Of a stretch of DNA of 64,000 bases, positions 23,690 through 33,200 are shown piece after piece. The translations under genes and the position numbers were made by a program. The notes beneath the pieces are model-generated. The model worked only from the letters and a program-made list of their open reading frames with translations, had not been told where the DNA came from and made no database searches. Origin of the DNA: Antedon mediterranea (taxonomy: Eukaryota; Echinodermata; Crinoidea; Comatulida; Antedonidae); the NCBI RefSeq assembly GCF_964355755.1, contig NC_092674.1:13771001-13835000 (forward strand), given 5' to 3'. How positions within the stretch are numbered: the stretch's first letter is position 1; every line of letters begins with the position of its first letter.

Positions 23690-23975
23690 ACTACATATTG
23701 TTTCCAATGAATCAATTACAATATACAATTTTGTAATGTTTAATGAAACAAAATATGATAACATATGTACCATTTGTTGTCTTTCTTGTTCAGTTTTACC
23801 AAGGCTCTCATAATGTGTACCAATCAGCATTATCTTCTTTTTCTGTCCTTTTCTTACGTTTATAAAAACTGAACGAATCCAAAACAGAATGAACTCAAGA
23901 TTTGTCATTCGATGTTCATACATTTTTCCATAAATCACAAAGAAAATGAACACAATTTTGAAGTTTGAAAACATT
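23690..23975 (-). pseudogene. orphan ROC (Ras-of-complex) GTPase exon fragment
   Basis: The minus-strand frame reads NLEFILFWIRSVF, then KKIMLIGTHYESLGKTEQER and QQM, followed by a possible donor GTACAT. The FWxxSI...LVGTHxD pattern is the guanine-specificity region of ROC GTPase domains in ROCO/MFHAS1/DAPK-type proteins. It would join naturally to the VRAIENKLWKALEGK start of the ROC-end exon at 42282-42530, the part for which no partner was found there. It lies on the same strand but 6 kb beyond the 3' end of that gene, so it belongs to a second paralogue, a relict, or a rearranged exon. No P-loop was seen upstream. Confidence 0.6.
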
Positions 23976-24025
23976 ATGGCAAATTATCTTATTATTGTGG
24001 TAATTATAGCAGCACACATTTATAT

Positions 24026-25032
24026 AGAAAAATAACACTATCATTGAAATTGAAATAACAACACCATTCGTTACGGGAAAGAGAAAGCGAATTCCAAAAA
24101 CGCACAGTGTTTCAAATTACTTTAAGACTGTGCCCGAAAATCTTGTTATTGAAGACCTTGTAAAATCTATGTATGATGGGAAACGGTTTCAGGGATTTGT
24201 CGTCGAAAATGACCCTTTTCTGAAAACAATGAAGGTTTCTTACGAGAACGGATATAAAGAAAAAGACATAACATATGCTGATTTAGTGGAGTCTAACAAT
24301 GATGATGACACAAGTATACCTATTCGTATGATGACAACTAATGATGAGACAACATCACCCCTGCCCACAAAAAGAAAACTGACCAAACCAAAAAACACGA
24401 ACCGAAATAAATCGGAACAAAGGATTGAGAGTCCATTCTTAGACCTACCTAGTACAGCGAACGAAGTCCCTATTATTCAAAGTTGCTCTAATCAATATGG
24501 ACAAGAAATAACACAATGTGTTGTAGAAGACGAGATCGTCTTTGTGGGTTGCTTTCTTGTTACAGAGGAAAGCGATGTATATAGGTTTGTCATCCACTTA
24601 TATGTGGATGATAAAGGAAAATTTAAGAGCATCGGATTTAAAGTACGAACACTTGGCACCTGAAAGTTCTTTCAAATTGGAACATATGACAATATTCTTG
24701 AAATGCCAAAGAAAATTAAGTTAAACTTGAACGCTTATTGGAGGAAAAGACAGCGAAGTACTCAAATTGCTAGTGAAGAGAGAATACTTCAGAAGATGTC
24801 AGGAATGACGATTCAGCCCAGATACATACAGAGAAGTGTTGCCCTGCGAAAATGCATCAGGCAGCAAATGAAACGAGGTTTCGGTGGTAGAAGGCGCCAA
24901 ATTAAAGTTAATATACTATATGACCAAGGTACTGATGCACATTTATTTGGTTTGGATGCAAGCAACTCATTTCATGAGGAGTATACCCCAGAAAGCTTTG
25001 CGCAGCTGGACGACTTACTTGGGATTGGGTAG
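24026..25032 (+). pseudogene. unknown long ORF with a single in-frame TGA
   Basis: One frame is open from after a TAG near 24023 to TAG at 25030-25032, apart from TGA at 24661-24663. The first part holds a basic segment (TGKRKRIPKTHS) and GKRFQGFVVENDP...VSYENGYKEKDITYADL, like a small chromo/Tudor-type beta barrel (inference). A Lys/Asn-rich linker follows, then VYRFVIHLYVDDKGKFKSIG. After the TGA comes KFFQIGTYDNILEMPKK and a basic region (RKCIRQQMKRGFGGRRRQIK), ending LDDLLGIG. No ATG lies before 24172 in this frame. It could be an exon of a captured gene or a transposon protein; not recognised. Confidence 0.5.
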
Positions 25033-25145
25033 TTGAAACTTGTGGCTCAAATGACACTCCAGGGTAATAAAATCGCAATAAGTTATAAAGCACTGACAGT
25101 AATTGCTTGTCAAAACCAAATTGCCTAACCGTAACGCTAACGTAG

Positions 25146-25700
25146 TCTGGTCCGCGTAATGATGACCCATCTGCTTCTCCCTCCTTCTCATCGTCTTCTT
25201 CTTTGAACTTGCCGGAGGGTAACGTGGAATTGAACGTGCGACTCGTCAATTTTTACGAGTATTGGAACCTGCCCGAGACGACAGCGGCCCACAGCAGCAG
25301 CGACGCGTTATACCTTTTGGGCGTGCCTCGGTTCGCCGACGTTAAATGGAAGGTGAACGGAGAAAGGTTGTGGTTGGTTCGGCCCGGATGCGATGACGAC
25401 GTCCGACTCACCATGTACACGTACGACAACTATCTAGTGATCCTGCTGCCTGTGAGCGAGGGGGCTATACGCGTTTCTTCCGTGGTCAAACACGAGTTAC
25501 GTGCCGTCAAAGTGGAAAAGACTGTCGCCATGCCGTCTCGAAGATGGTACGTGCCGTATATCACGTTTCCCGAGCAGACAATTTTTGAAAGACCTTACCA
25601 TTTCGGTCGATCCAAGCACGCAAGGGCGTATTACTTGCCGCAACAAAATAGCGAAAACCGTTTGGGGTTTTTTCAAAATCAAGAAAACACTTACAGCTAA
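25146..25700 (+). CDS. unknown GC-rich ORF, 5' incomplete, truncated by an insertion
   Basis: Open from a TAG at 25143 to TAA at 25698-25700. A Ser-rich start (PSASPSFSSSSS) leads into a compact, beta-rich looking domain (VNFYEYWNLPETT, DALYLLGVPRFADVKWKV, YTYDNYLVILLPV, RRWYVPYITFPEQTIFERPY). GC content and CpG are clearly higher than in the flanks. The stop coincides with the TA-flanked element at 25700-26760. Beyond that element two short acidic repeats follow (DDNDNDDYEDD, EEDNDDDYENEENE) and then AATAAA at about 26856. Family not recognised. The compactness, the composition and the convergent partner resemble an integrated DNA-virus or Polinton-like fragment, which is inference only. Confidence 0.5.
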   Translation, partial: SGPRNDDPSASPSFSSSSSLNLPEGNVELNVRLVNFYEYWNLPETTAAHSSSDALYLLGVPRFADVKWKVNGERLWLVRPGCDDDVRLTMYTYDNYLVILLPVSEGAIRVSSVVKHELRAVKVEKTVAMPSRRWYVPYITFPEQTIFERPYHFGRSKHARAYYLPQQNSENRLGFFQNQENTYS

Positions 25701-26760
25701 AGGCTGGTTTCCTGTCGACGTAAGAACATCACTTTTGTTGCGACTACGTCGATATGTCGTAAGAAATGCGGATTTTACAGGAAACCGATTACGATCGAAA
25801 ATTTATAAAATCAACGCAACGTAAGAAAAATGGTAACGACAACCGATTTTACAGGAAACCGATGACCTAACAATTGTTGCGTTACGACGTTTTCTTCCGA
25901 TTTTACAGGAAACCGGGATTTTTTATCTTACGCTTGAATGAACGCCCTTGCGTCACGTTTTTTACGTCTCTTACGAAAGTTGACTTGAAGTCAACTTTCG
26001 CAGGAGACGTAAGCGCAATCGTAACAAGTAACCAATGAACGACAAGAGTTATGACGTAATGTGTATGTCCTTATAGTGAAATAAAGCCGGGGCCAATGCC
26101 TAGTCTAGGGCCTAGGTAGGTCTAATAATAATAATAGGAATCTCAAAATGATTTGCCTTTTTTTAATTTTGAAAACTATTTAAGGCTAGGCCTAGAGGGC
26201 CAGGATAATTAATTCATATTTTGATTCATACAAATAACACATAGGCCTACTAGCCTAGGCTAGGGGCCTAGGCTAGTTTGATTTTTGGTCAAATCAATTC
26301 CTATTAGTACAGTATTAATTAAGTATTTTACTAATACTAGGGCCTAGCCTATCTACTGAAAATAACATGTTGGTGTGCTGCACTGACACTGCTGCTGAGT
26401 AGCTACAGGTACAATAACAACATTCAACATTTCGCGCGAAAAATGATAAAACCCGCTCTAAAAAGAAACACCAATCAGAGATGTTGTTTCAAATACGTCA
26501 TAAATCCGACCGACGTAAGAAAAAAATTTCAACTTTCGTAACAACACTAAAATCGACGTAAGCATATGACGTGTGTTTCACAGCCAAAATTTTTTTTCGG
26601 GAGCAGCATAACTACAGATGTTTCTCTGCGGCCCGACACGATCTTGACTAAGGTCAACGACGTCAAGTTTTTCTCAACTTTCGTAAGAGACGTAAGAAAC
26701 GTATGACACGCAAGAATCGTTGCAAAATTCGACTTCTTACGTCGACAGGAAACCAGCCTT
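25700..26760. mobile_element. TA-flanked inverted-repeat element (non-autonomous)
   Basis: The left end AAGGCTGGTTTCCTGTCGAC is matched by the reverse complement at the right end (GTCGACAGGAAACCAGCCTT, ending 26760). TA lies on both sides (25698-25699 and 26761-26762). Inside, GATTTTACAGGAAACCG is repeated three times and paired blocks of ACGTCTCTTACGAAAGTTGA/TTCGTAAGAGACGTAAG occur. There is no coding potential. TA duplication and length suit a Tc1/mariner-like derivative. Confidence 0.85.
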
Positions 26761-26761
26761 T

Positions 26762-26865
26762 AGGAGGATGATAACGACAACGACGACTACGAAGACGACA
26801 CTTACAGCTTAGGAGGAGGATAACGACGACGACTACGAAAACGAGGAGAACGAATAAATAAAACA
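26762..26865 (+). repeat. acidic-coding duplicated block and poly(A) signal
   Basis: Two copies of a roughly 50-bp GAxGAC-rich unit (GGAGGATGATAACGACAACG and GGAGGAGGATAACGACGACG). In the better frames they encode Asp/Glu/Asn tails. AATAAATAAA follows. They probably formed the C-terminus of the ORF at 25146 before the TA insertion. Confidence 0.6.
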
Positions 26866-26937
26866 CTGAAGGGAAAAAAAATCAATTCTTTACTTTTTTA
26901 TTTATATTTTATTTCCACACCCCTATATACAAATTTT

Positions 26938-27108
26938 TCATATATATTCCCATTCCAAAAGTCTCTCCGTCCAATAAGACAAGAAACGATCGCCCATCAG
27001 CACAAGATCTGCCGGTGGTCCCTCGAATTCTAAGGCTCCGAGCAGGCAAATCATTGCTTCGAATGCCTTATCTTTTTCTATTTCTCGTTTTGTGCGAAGA
27101 GTGGCCAT
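26938..27108 (-). CDS. small unknown ORF (56 aa) converging on the GC-rich ORF
   Basis: ATG at 27106-27108, stop at 26938. The product begins MATLRTKREIEKDKAFEAM and continues ICLLGALEFEGPPADL with an aromatic end (SYWTERLLEWEYI). AATAAA signals follow on the minus strand at about 26900-26915. The codons are GC-richer than the surroundings. Tail-to-tail placement with the 25.1-kb ORF and shared base composition suggest one inserted unit. The minisatellite begins just upstream of the ATG. Family unknown. Confidence 0.4.
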   Translation of the reverse strand: MATLRTKREIEKDKAFEAMICLLGALEFEGPPADLVLMGDRFLSYWTERLLEWEYI

Positions 27109-27115
27109 GTCAAAA

Positions 27116-28164
27116 GGCGTGAGCACCAGGATATTAGTGAAGAAGAGTATAGTAAAGAACAGTGTGGTACACATACAGCAGCAGGTAGTGAGCACAATGA
27201 TATTAGTGAAGAAGAGTATAGTAAAGAACAGTGTGGTACACATACAGCAACAGGTAGTGAGCACCAGGATAATAGTGAAGAAGAGTATAGTAAGGAACAG
27301 TGTGGTACACATACAGCAACAGGTAGTTTGCACCAGGGTAATAGTGAAGAAGAGTATAGTAAAGAACAGTGTGGTACACATACAGCAGCAGGTAGTGAGC
27401 ACAATGATATTAGTGAAGAAGAGTATAGTAAAGAACAGTGTGGTACACATACAGCAGCAGGTAGTGAGCACAATGATATTAGTGAAGAGTATAGTAAAGA
27501 ACAGTGTGGTACACATACTGCAACAGGTAGTGAGCACCAAGATAATAGTGAAGAAGAGTATAGTAAAGAACAGTGTGGTACACATACTGCAACAGGGAGT
27601 GAGCACCAGGATAATAGTGAAGAAGAGTATAGTAAAGAACAGTGTGGTACACATACAGCAACAGGTAGTGAGCACCAGGATAATAGTGAAGAAGAGTATA
27701 GTAAAGAACAGTGTGGTACACATACAGCAACAGGTAGTGAGCACCAGGATAATAGTGAAGAAGAGTATAGTAAAGAACAGTGTGGTACACATACAGCAAC
27801 ATGTAGTGAGCACCAGGATAATAGTGAAGAAGAGTATAGTAAAGAACAGTGTGGTACACATACAGCAACAGGTAGTGAGCACCAGGATAATAGTGAAGAA
27901 GAGTATAGTAAAGAACAGTGTGGTACACATACAGCAACATGTAGTGAGCACCAGGATAATAGTGAAGAAGAGTATAGTAAAGAACAGTGTGGTACACATA
28001 GAGTAACAGGTAGTGAGCACCAGGATAATAGTGAAGAGTATATTAAAGAACAGTGTGGTACACATACAGCAACAGGTAGTGAGCACCAGGATAATAATGA
28101 AGAAGAGTATAGTAAAGAACAGTGTGGTACACATACTGCAACAGGTAGTGAGCACCAGAATATA
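27116..28164 (+). repeat. 69-bp coding-like minisatellite, about 15 units
   Basis: The unit has 23 codons, SEEEYSKEQCGTHTATGSEH plus QDN in the + frame. At least two other frames also stay open for 300-400 codons, which comes from the repeat itself. Two units lack exactly 3 bp (GAA, near 27485 and 28033). Substitutions are few (ACA/GCA, CAG/AAT-type variants), so homogenisation is recent. The + frame ends at 28201-28203. No initiator, signal peptide or exon border was found, so expression is unproven. Confidence 0.85.
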
Positions 28165-29501
28165 AAAAGTGTTACTTGGTTTGCTGTATCATGGTCCAGT
28201 TAGGCTATAATGCAGTTCATGTCAGGATTAAGTATGTTAATCCAGGAACCACCACTAGTATCAAGGTTGTGTCAAATGCCGCACATTGTCTACAGTATAT
28301 GTTGAAAGAAAAATTAATATTGACACAATTCAATTTTGTACATGCGTGTGCTGTCGTACAAATTTTTATTCACAATACAAACAATAATACAATTGTTGTA
28401 CAATAAAGCTTAAGATCCATTACACTGTAAGAATTCAGAGTTTTTGTGAAGATCTTTCAGCTTTGATTTGGTTTTCACGTATGAGTAAACTTTATGAATA
28501 CGAAATTATCCTAATATTAAATTTATTATAAACAAATCATGTAAAACTAATAATGTAAAATGTACAAATCTATAACTTAGGCGTCACGCTTGCCATATTA
28601 CTGTTTGTTGCCTACGTTCCTTATGTTTTCATGCTAATTACGTCATTTACATACAACCTGTCCTATTTGTATATAAGTACTCTAGGCATTGTTTTCTGTT
28701 TTGATGATGAGAATAGACATTTTAAGGTAGTTTGCCTATTTATCAAATACCTCACAATCGTTATTTTAACTCAAAAGTTCGGTGGAATCATTCATGATTT
28801 ATCTAACATATTTTTCCTAGAAAACACGAGTCAAGCCACATCACGCTAATATTGGATGTGATTGATTGACTGTATGGCCAGTAAAAATATCTTATTTTGG
28901 TGATGAAAGGACCATTCTGTTTTAGGTTTTCAGAAGCCTGTTGATCAGTCACACACACACTAGACAGCAGCTGATTTCTGAATTATAAAAAATATTATAT
29001 TATAAAAATTATTTCAGCCCTTCTAATCATAATAATAATATTGATAATCATAACATTGATGCTTATGATGCACACTATATATCATTGACACAGTTTAATG
29101 TGTAAAGAAATCAAAATAATCAATGCAAATAATTTAGGATAATTCAGTACAATGAACAACAAATAATTTCATGAGATGAAAATGTGTTCGTTTGTTCCAC
29201 TGCACAAATATAATACATTTTTGATTGGACGATTGTGGGTCATATGACATTAACTAAATGTACTATAGTATGGCACTGGAATTCAGTTTTATGAATTTAT
29301 TTTTGTTAGAGAGATTGAGCAACCACACGCTTGAGAAGAGTCCAGGCTGTTGATTGATTAAGTAACCTGTAGAGGCCTGCAGTCTATTTGTTCAACTCCA
29401 TGTCCAAAATTGGAATACTGCCTTTTTGAATGGCAACATTAAATTTTGTTATGATTTAACCAGATACAAAAATACATACAAATATAACAATATTTTGTCA
29501 T

Positions 29502-29537
29502 TCACGTACCTGACATCTCATGATGTCAGGTACGTGA
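29502..29537. repeat. perfect 16-bp-arm palindrome
   Basis: Arms TCACGTACCTGACATC and GATGTCAGGTACGTGA are separated by TCAT. It contains CACGTAC/GTACGTG on both sides. It would form a strong hairpin just beyond the 3' end of the death-domain gene. Confidence 0.9.
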
Positions 29538-29634
29538 CCTATGTTAAAGTACTTGTATTATTTTGGTCTATTAAAACATAGTTTTATCTTGCAGTTTTAA
29601 AAAACATTATTTCAATAGGTCTTCTATATTGTCC

Positions 29635-29640
29635 TTTATT
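29635..29640 (-). terminator. candidate poly(A) signal of the death-domain gene
   Basis: AATAAA on the minus strand (plus TTTATT), about 350 bp past the stop codon and just after the 84-bp tandem repeats. Confidence 0.45.
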
Positions 29641-29737
29641 AACTATGTATCTCCTATTGTTCATACAAATTGTTTATTTGTTGAACTGAGTTACCATATA
29701 GCTGCAGTTCATACGGTCTACTGTAGGTTTTCAATAG

Positions 29738-29989
29738 ACACTTTAGACTGTTGCTAGTAATTCTACAATATCCATTCTCAACTGCCATCAAGGCTTTTAC
29801 TATTTCCTCTCGTTGGTTCACATCTCTTTCTTGGTTTCTAGTAATTCTACAATATCCATTCTCAACTGCCATCAAGGCTTTTACTACTTCCTCTCGTTGG
29901 TTCACATCTCTTTCTTGGTTTCTAGTAATTCTACAATATCCATTCTCAACTGCCATCAAGGCTTTTACTACTTCTTCTCGTTGGTTCAC
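29738..29989 (-). repeat. three tandem 84-bp copies of the death-domain 3' end
   Basis: After the stop of the last death domain, an 84-bp unit (28 codons, NQREEVVKALMAVENGYCRI in the open frame) repeats three times. It is derived from the final helix region (VVKALRAVERMDIVELL). Each copy lacks two bases after GTTGAG relative to the parent, so the downstream half is read in another frame. It is probably 3' UTR, or an alternative C-terminus if the stop is bypassed. Confidence 0.8.
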
Positions 29990-30257
29990 ATCTCTTTCTT
30001 GGTTTCTAGTAATTCTACAATATCCATTCTCTCAACTGCTCTCAAGGCTTTTACTACTTCCTCTTGTTGTTTCACATCCCTTCCTTGCTTACATCGCCAT
30101 TGTACCAGTGATTCCATTGTTGCTTCTACAGTCAGCGCTGAAAACCTTCTCTCAGTGTGTGATAGCTCAACATCAGCAATACCAAGATGCCTACAGAAAT
30201 TCTTCCAATCTGTCATCTTCTCAGAAATTATCAGGAAGTCCAAGTCTGTTAAGCATC
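29986..30257 (-). CDS. death domain 3 (C-terminal) exon
   Basis: A phase-1 exon after an acceptor at 30258-30259. It reads CLTDLDFLIISEKM, then DWKNFCRHLGIADVELSHTE, then ESLVQWRC and VVKALRAVERMDIVELLETK, and stops with TGA at 29986-29988. The order DWK..xxLG..dv..ie, then L..W, then aLr...r.div.lL is the six-helix death-domain pattern. It follows death domain 2 without a linker. Confidence 0.85.
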
Positions 30258-33200
30258 CTGTAAAAACACATTTAATTGACTTCATTAAATAAAATACATT
30301 TGGTTGTTTTTCTTCAAACATTCAGGTGCTGAAATTAAGCAACATTTCTGGAATGTAACATTCTATTTGTATTGGCAGAAATCATGAATAATGCATGAGC
30401 CTAATTACTAATTATTTTCTTATTATTTTATTCTTAGAATTACAAGATAGCTAACCTATTTCCTGAATACAAGAGAACTTAACCCTCGAAAATATACAAA
30501 ATGTGTCCTTACGTAAAATACATATTGCACAATTTCATCACAACAACATAAGTTACATAAATATTTGATCGTATCCCTGAAACATGGGTCAATATTGGAT
30601 GTAGTTTACTGATTGGAGGTATCTGTATGGCCAGTAAAAATACACTTGATTTATTGGTGATGAATGGAAAGGCATGGATCATTCTCCTTTATGTTTTTAC
30701 AGATGCGTGTTCATTTTAGACACAGTTTTGTTTGTTTGTTTTTATATATCTAGGCAAATTTCCAAGGATAACCATAAGCGAATTCAATCACTATCCTTCT
30801 TAAGGTGGCAATCCCATTCACAAGACAAACATATACACAAGATGCTCTACATAAACGAAGTCTTATTACAAGTCTTTGGGGGTGGAGTTGTATTTGTCAT
30901 TATAAAACATCCTGACATAATGACAGGAATTGAATCCAGGAGCCATTGATTGGTAGCCAAATTAGCTTAATCACGTTTAAAACATTTCTTGTTTATCGAA
31001 TGATTGCTGATGACAATAGAAAGTCAAATAGTGATGATTTCTACAGTAGTATCAGGTATACATATAACATTTTTTTTTTAATAACAATCATTACCCACCT
31101 TGTCCTGATTGGTCTGTAAACACTGCAACTTCTAAACTGACATCATCTTTGTATTTATATCTTGTACACAGTCTATCAGCTAAATCAACACGTCCTTGTT
31201 GTTTTAAAGCCTTGATCATTGTAGGTAGTTGATGTGCTTCTGCATGTTGACAGTTATTTCTCCATTGCACCAAAACCTCCATTATGGCATCTTCTACATG
31301 TTTGTTTTTGTCTGCAATGTTATTAACGTTGTCCCATTTGATTCCAAGTCGCACTACTAGTCTTCTCCAACTTTGATTTAAATTGTCACAGATGAATAAG
31401 AGATCTTGATCATCCAAAAAAGCTGTGAAATAATAAAAGCAATAAGGTAATGAGTTCTGTTTCAATTAAATTCAACTCCCTATTCCATGCAATATTTATT
31501 TCGGAATCTCTCGTCCATAGAAAATAAACATAATTTTGTATCAATTAACAAATTTAAATAAAAATATGATTATCAGAATAATTTTTGTTTAAAAGCATTC
31601 ATGAGCAAGATTTTATAACACACCTAAGATTCTTAATTTAATTTGAGAATTGCGAGTCATATTTTATTTAAATGTGCTATTGCTCTCTTAATGATGTCAT
31701 TGAGAGTGCAATGTTGTTATATGTGCACACAAGTACCTGCAATTTCATTTTGCACGTTCATTTTTGTTACACGGTTATTGTTGCCTCTCCTTTTATCAAA
31801 ATTAAGTAGATGTGTACTCATAAACATTCATTACTTGTATACTATTTAATGGAACGAATCATTACAATATAAAATGCAATGTACCTGAATGTTTGATAAC
31901 CTTGTGTATTTCATTATCACCCTTTATGTGAAACAGCAGATCAGCAAGATCATTACGACCATGTTGTCTTAGTACAGTGCACAATACTTGTTGCTGATTA
32001 AGGTCACTACCAATGTTGCTCCTCCAATGTTTCAGCATCTTTGCTGTAGCTTTATCTGTTTGCTTTTCATTATCAAAAATAGTATTCACTTTAGACCATG
32101 TAAGCCCCAAACGAACACCAAATCGTCTGCAGGAAAGATCCATCTCTCTGGACACATTGTCAATAGTTAGGTCATCCACATAGTCTATATCAAAAAACAA
32201 AATTATCAATCAATTGTGTTTTTAATCCTTCACAATAGTAACTAAACATAATAATTATTTTATCATAATGTATACCTTTGTTATCCTTGACATCTGACAT
32301 CCTCCTTCGTTTACTAGATCCCTTAACTTTTGATTTTAGAGATGTTTTCCCCTTCATCATTTTATGAGACTTAGCAACAGTATCATCATCAGTATCAGAT
32401 TCTGGATCTATGTTCTTCTGTCTACCAGCTTCTTTTGAGGTAGAAGCTATAATGACAATAAAACAACAAAATAGTGATAAAGTTAAACCAAGATGTACAA
32501 TTGCTTGTTTTGTATTGTTATTTTATGTAGTATTACTCTATTAGTTATAATAATCATAAATTTGATTTAGTTATTTATGAATGTATTAGTTTGGCAATTC
32601 AGGAATTAAATTTAAAAATGATGATCTTCAAAAATATACACTAATGATAATTTCTGTATTAGCTGAACAGTTTTTTATTTGCAATACTTTACCATCAACT
32701 TGTTGACATACAGTATATTGCGCTGTATAGTGTTGATATTAATTTATATCTGTGAAAGTCAATTGCATTCAACTATCGCATGGTTTAAACATTAAAAACC
32801 TAGAATTGTGGTGTACGATGATGATGAAAATCATTCATAATAAATCTTTTACCATCAACCTCACCTTTGTTATCCTTCTTGGAGGAAAATAATCTCTTCA
32901 CTTTACCAGTGATTCTTTGAAGTCTTGAAGTAGAAGCTTGTGCATTGCTGTGACCATCACTGTCAGAATCTAGAGCTATGCTTTGTTTTGTACTATCTCT
33001 CGATTCAGATGCTAAACAAAAATAAATCAAAAAGCAACATTTTAAAAACTGTATAAACTAGATGTACATTTTCAATAATACTGGTTTTTTTTAATCTGTG
33101 GATTATCATAAATGATGATGACACAGACTTATTATAAAAATCTAAAAAAAGTTTTTTTTTTTTACTTTTGTTATTGTTCTTCTTATAATGAAATAACATA

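Larger units (their letters stand above)
28210..29640. other. non-coding, AT-rich; includes a perfect palindrome
   Basis: No gene recognised. A block at 28850-28935 (GTATGGCCAGTAAAAATA, TTGGTGATGAA) recurs diverged at 30590-30680, an old local duplication. The minus-strand AATAAA at 29635-29640 is a candidate poly(A) signal for the death-domain gene. Confidence 0.5.

Noticed and set aside
23330-23690. C-terminal half of the 214-codon minus-strand ORF that holds the ROC fragment
   Set aside because: This part is read through the arm of the giant inverted repeat and does not continue the ROC domain.
26938-28155. 405-codon minus-strand frame through the 69-bp repeat (LTTCCCMCTTLFFTIL units)
   Set aside because: The openness comes from the repeat unit, which is free of stops in several frames. 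Only the last 56 codons, outside the repeat, were kept as a separate small ORF.
27121-28164. CRISPR-like array
   Set aside because: The units are contiguous and nearly identical, with no unique spacers, and the DNA is eukaryotic.
28176-28849. Two small + strand ORFs (76 and 72 codons)
   Set aside because: No recognisable motif; composition matches non-coding flanks.
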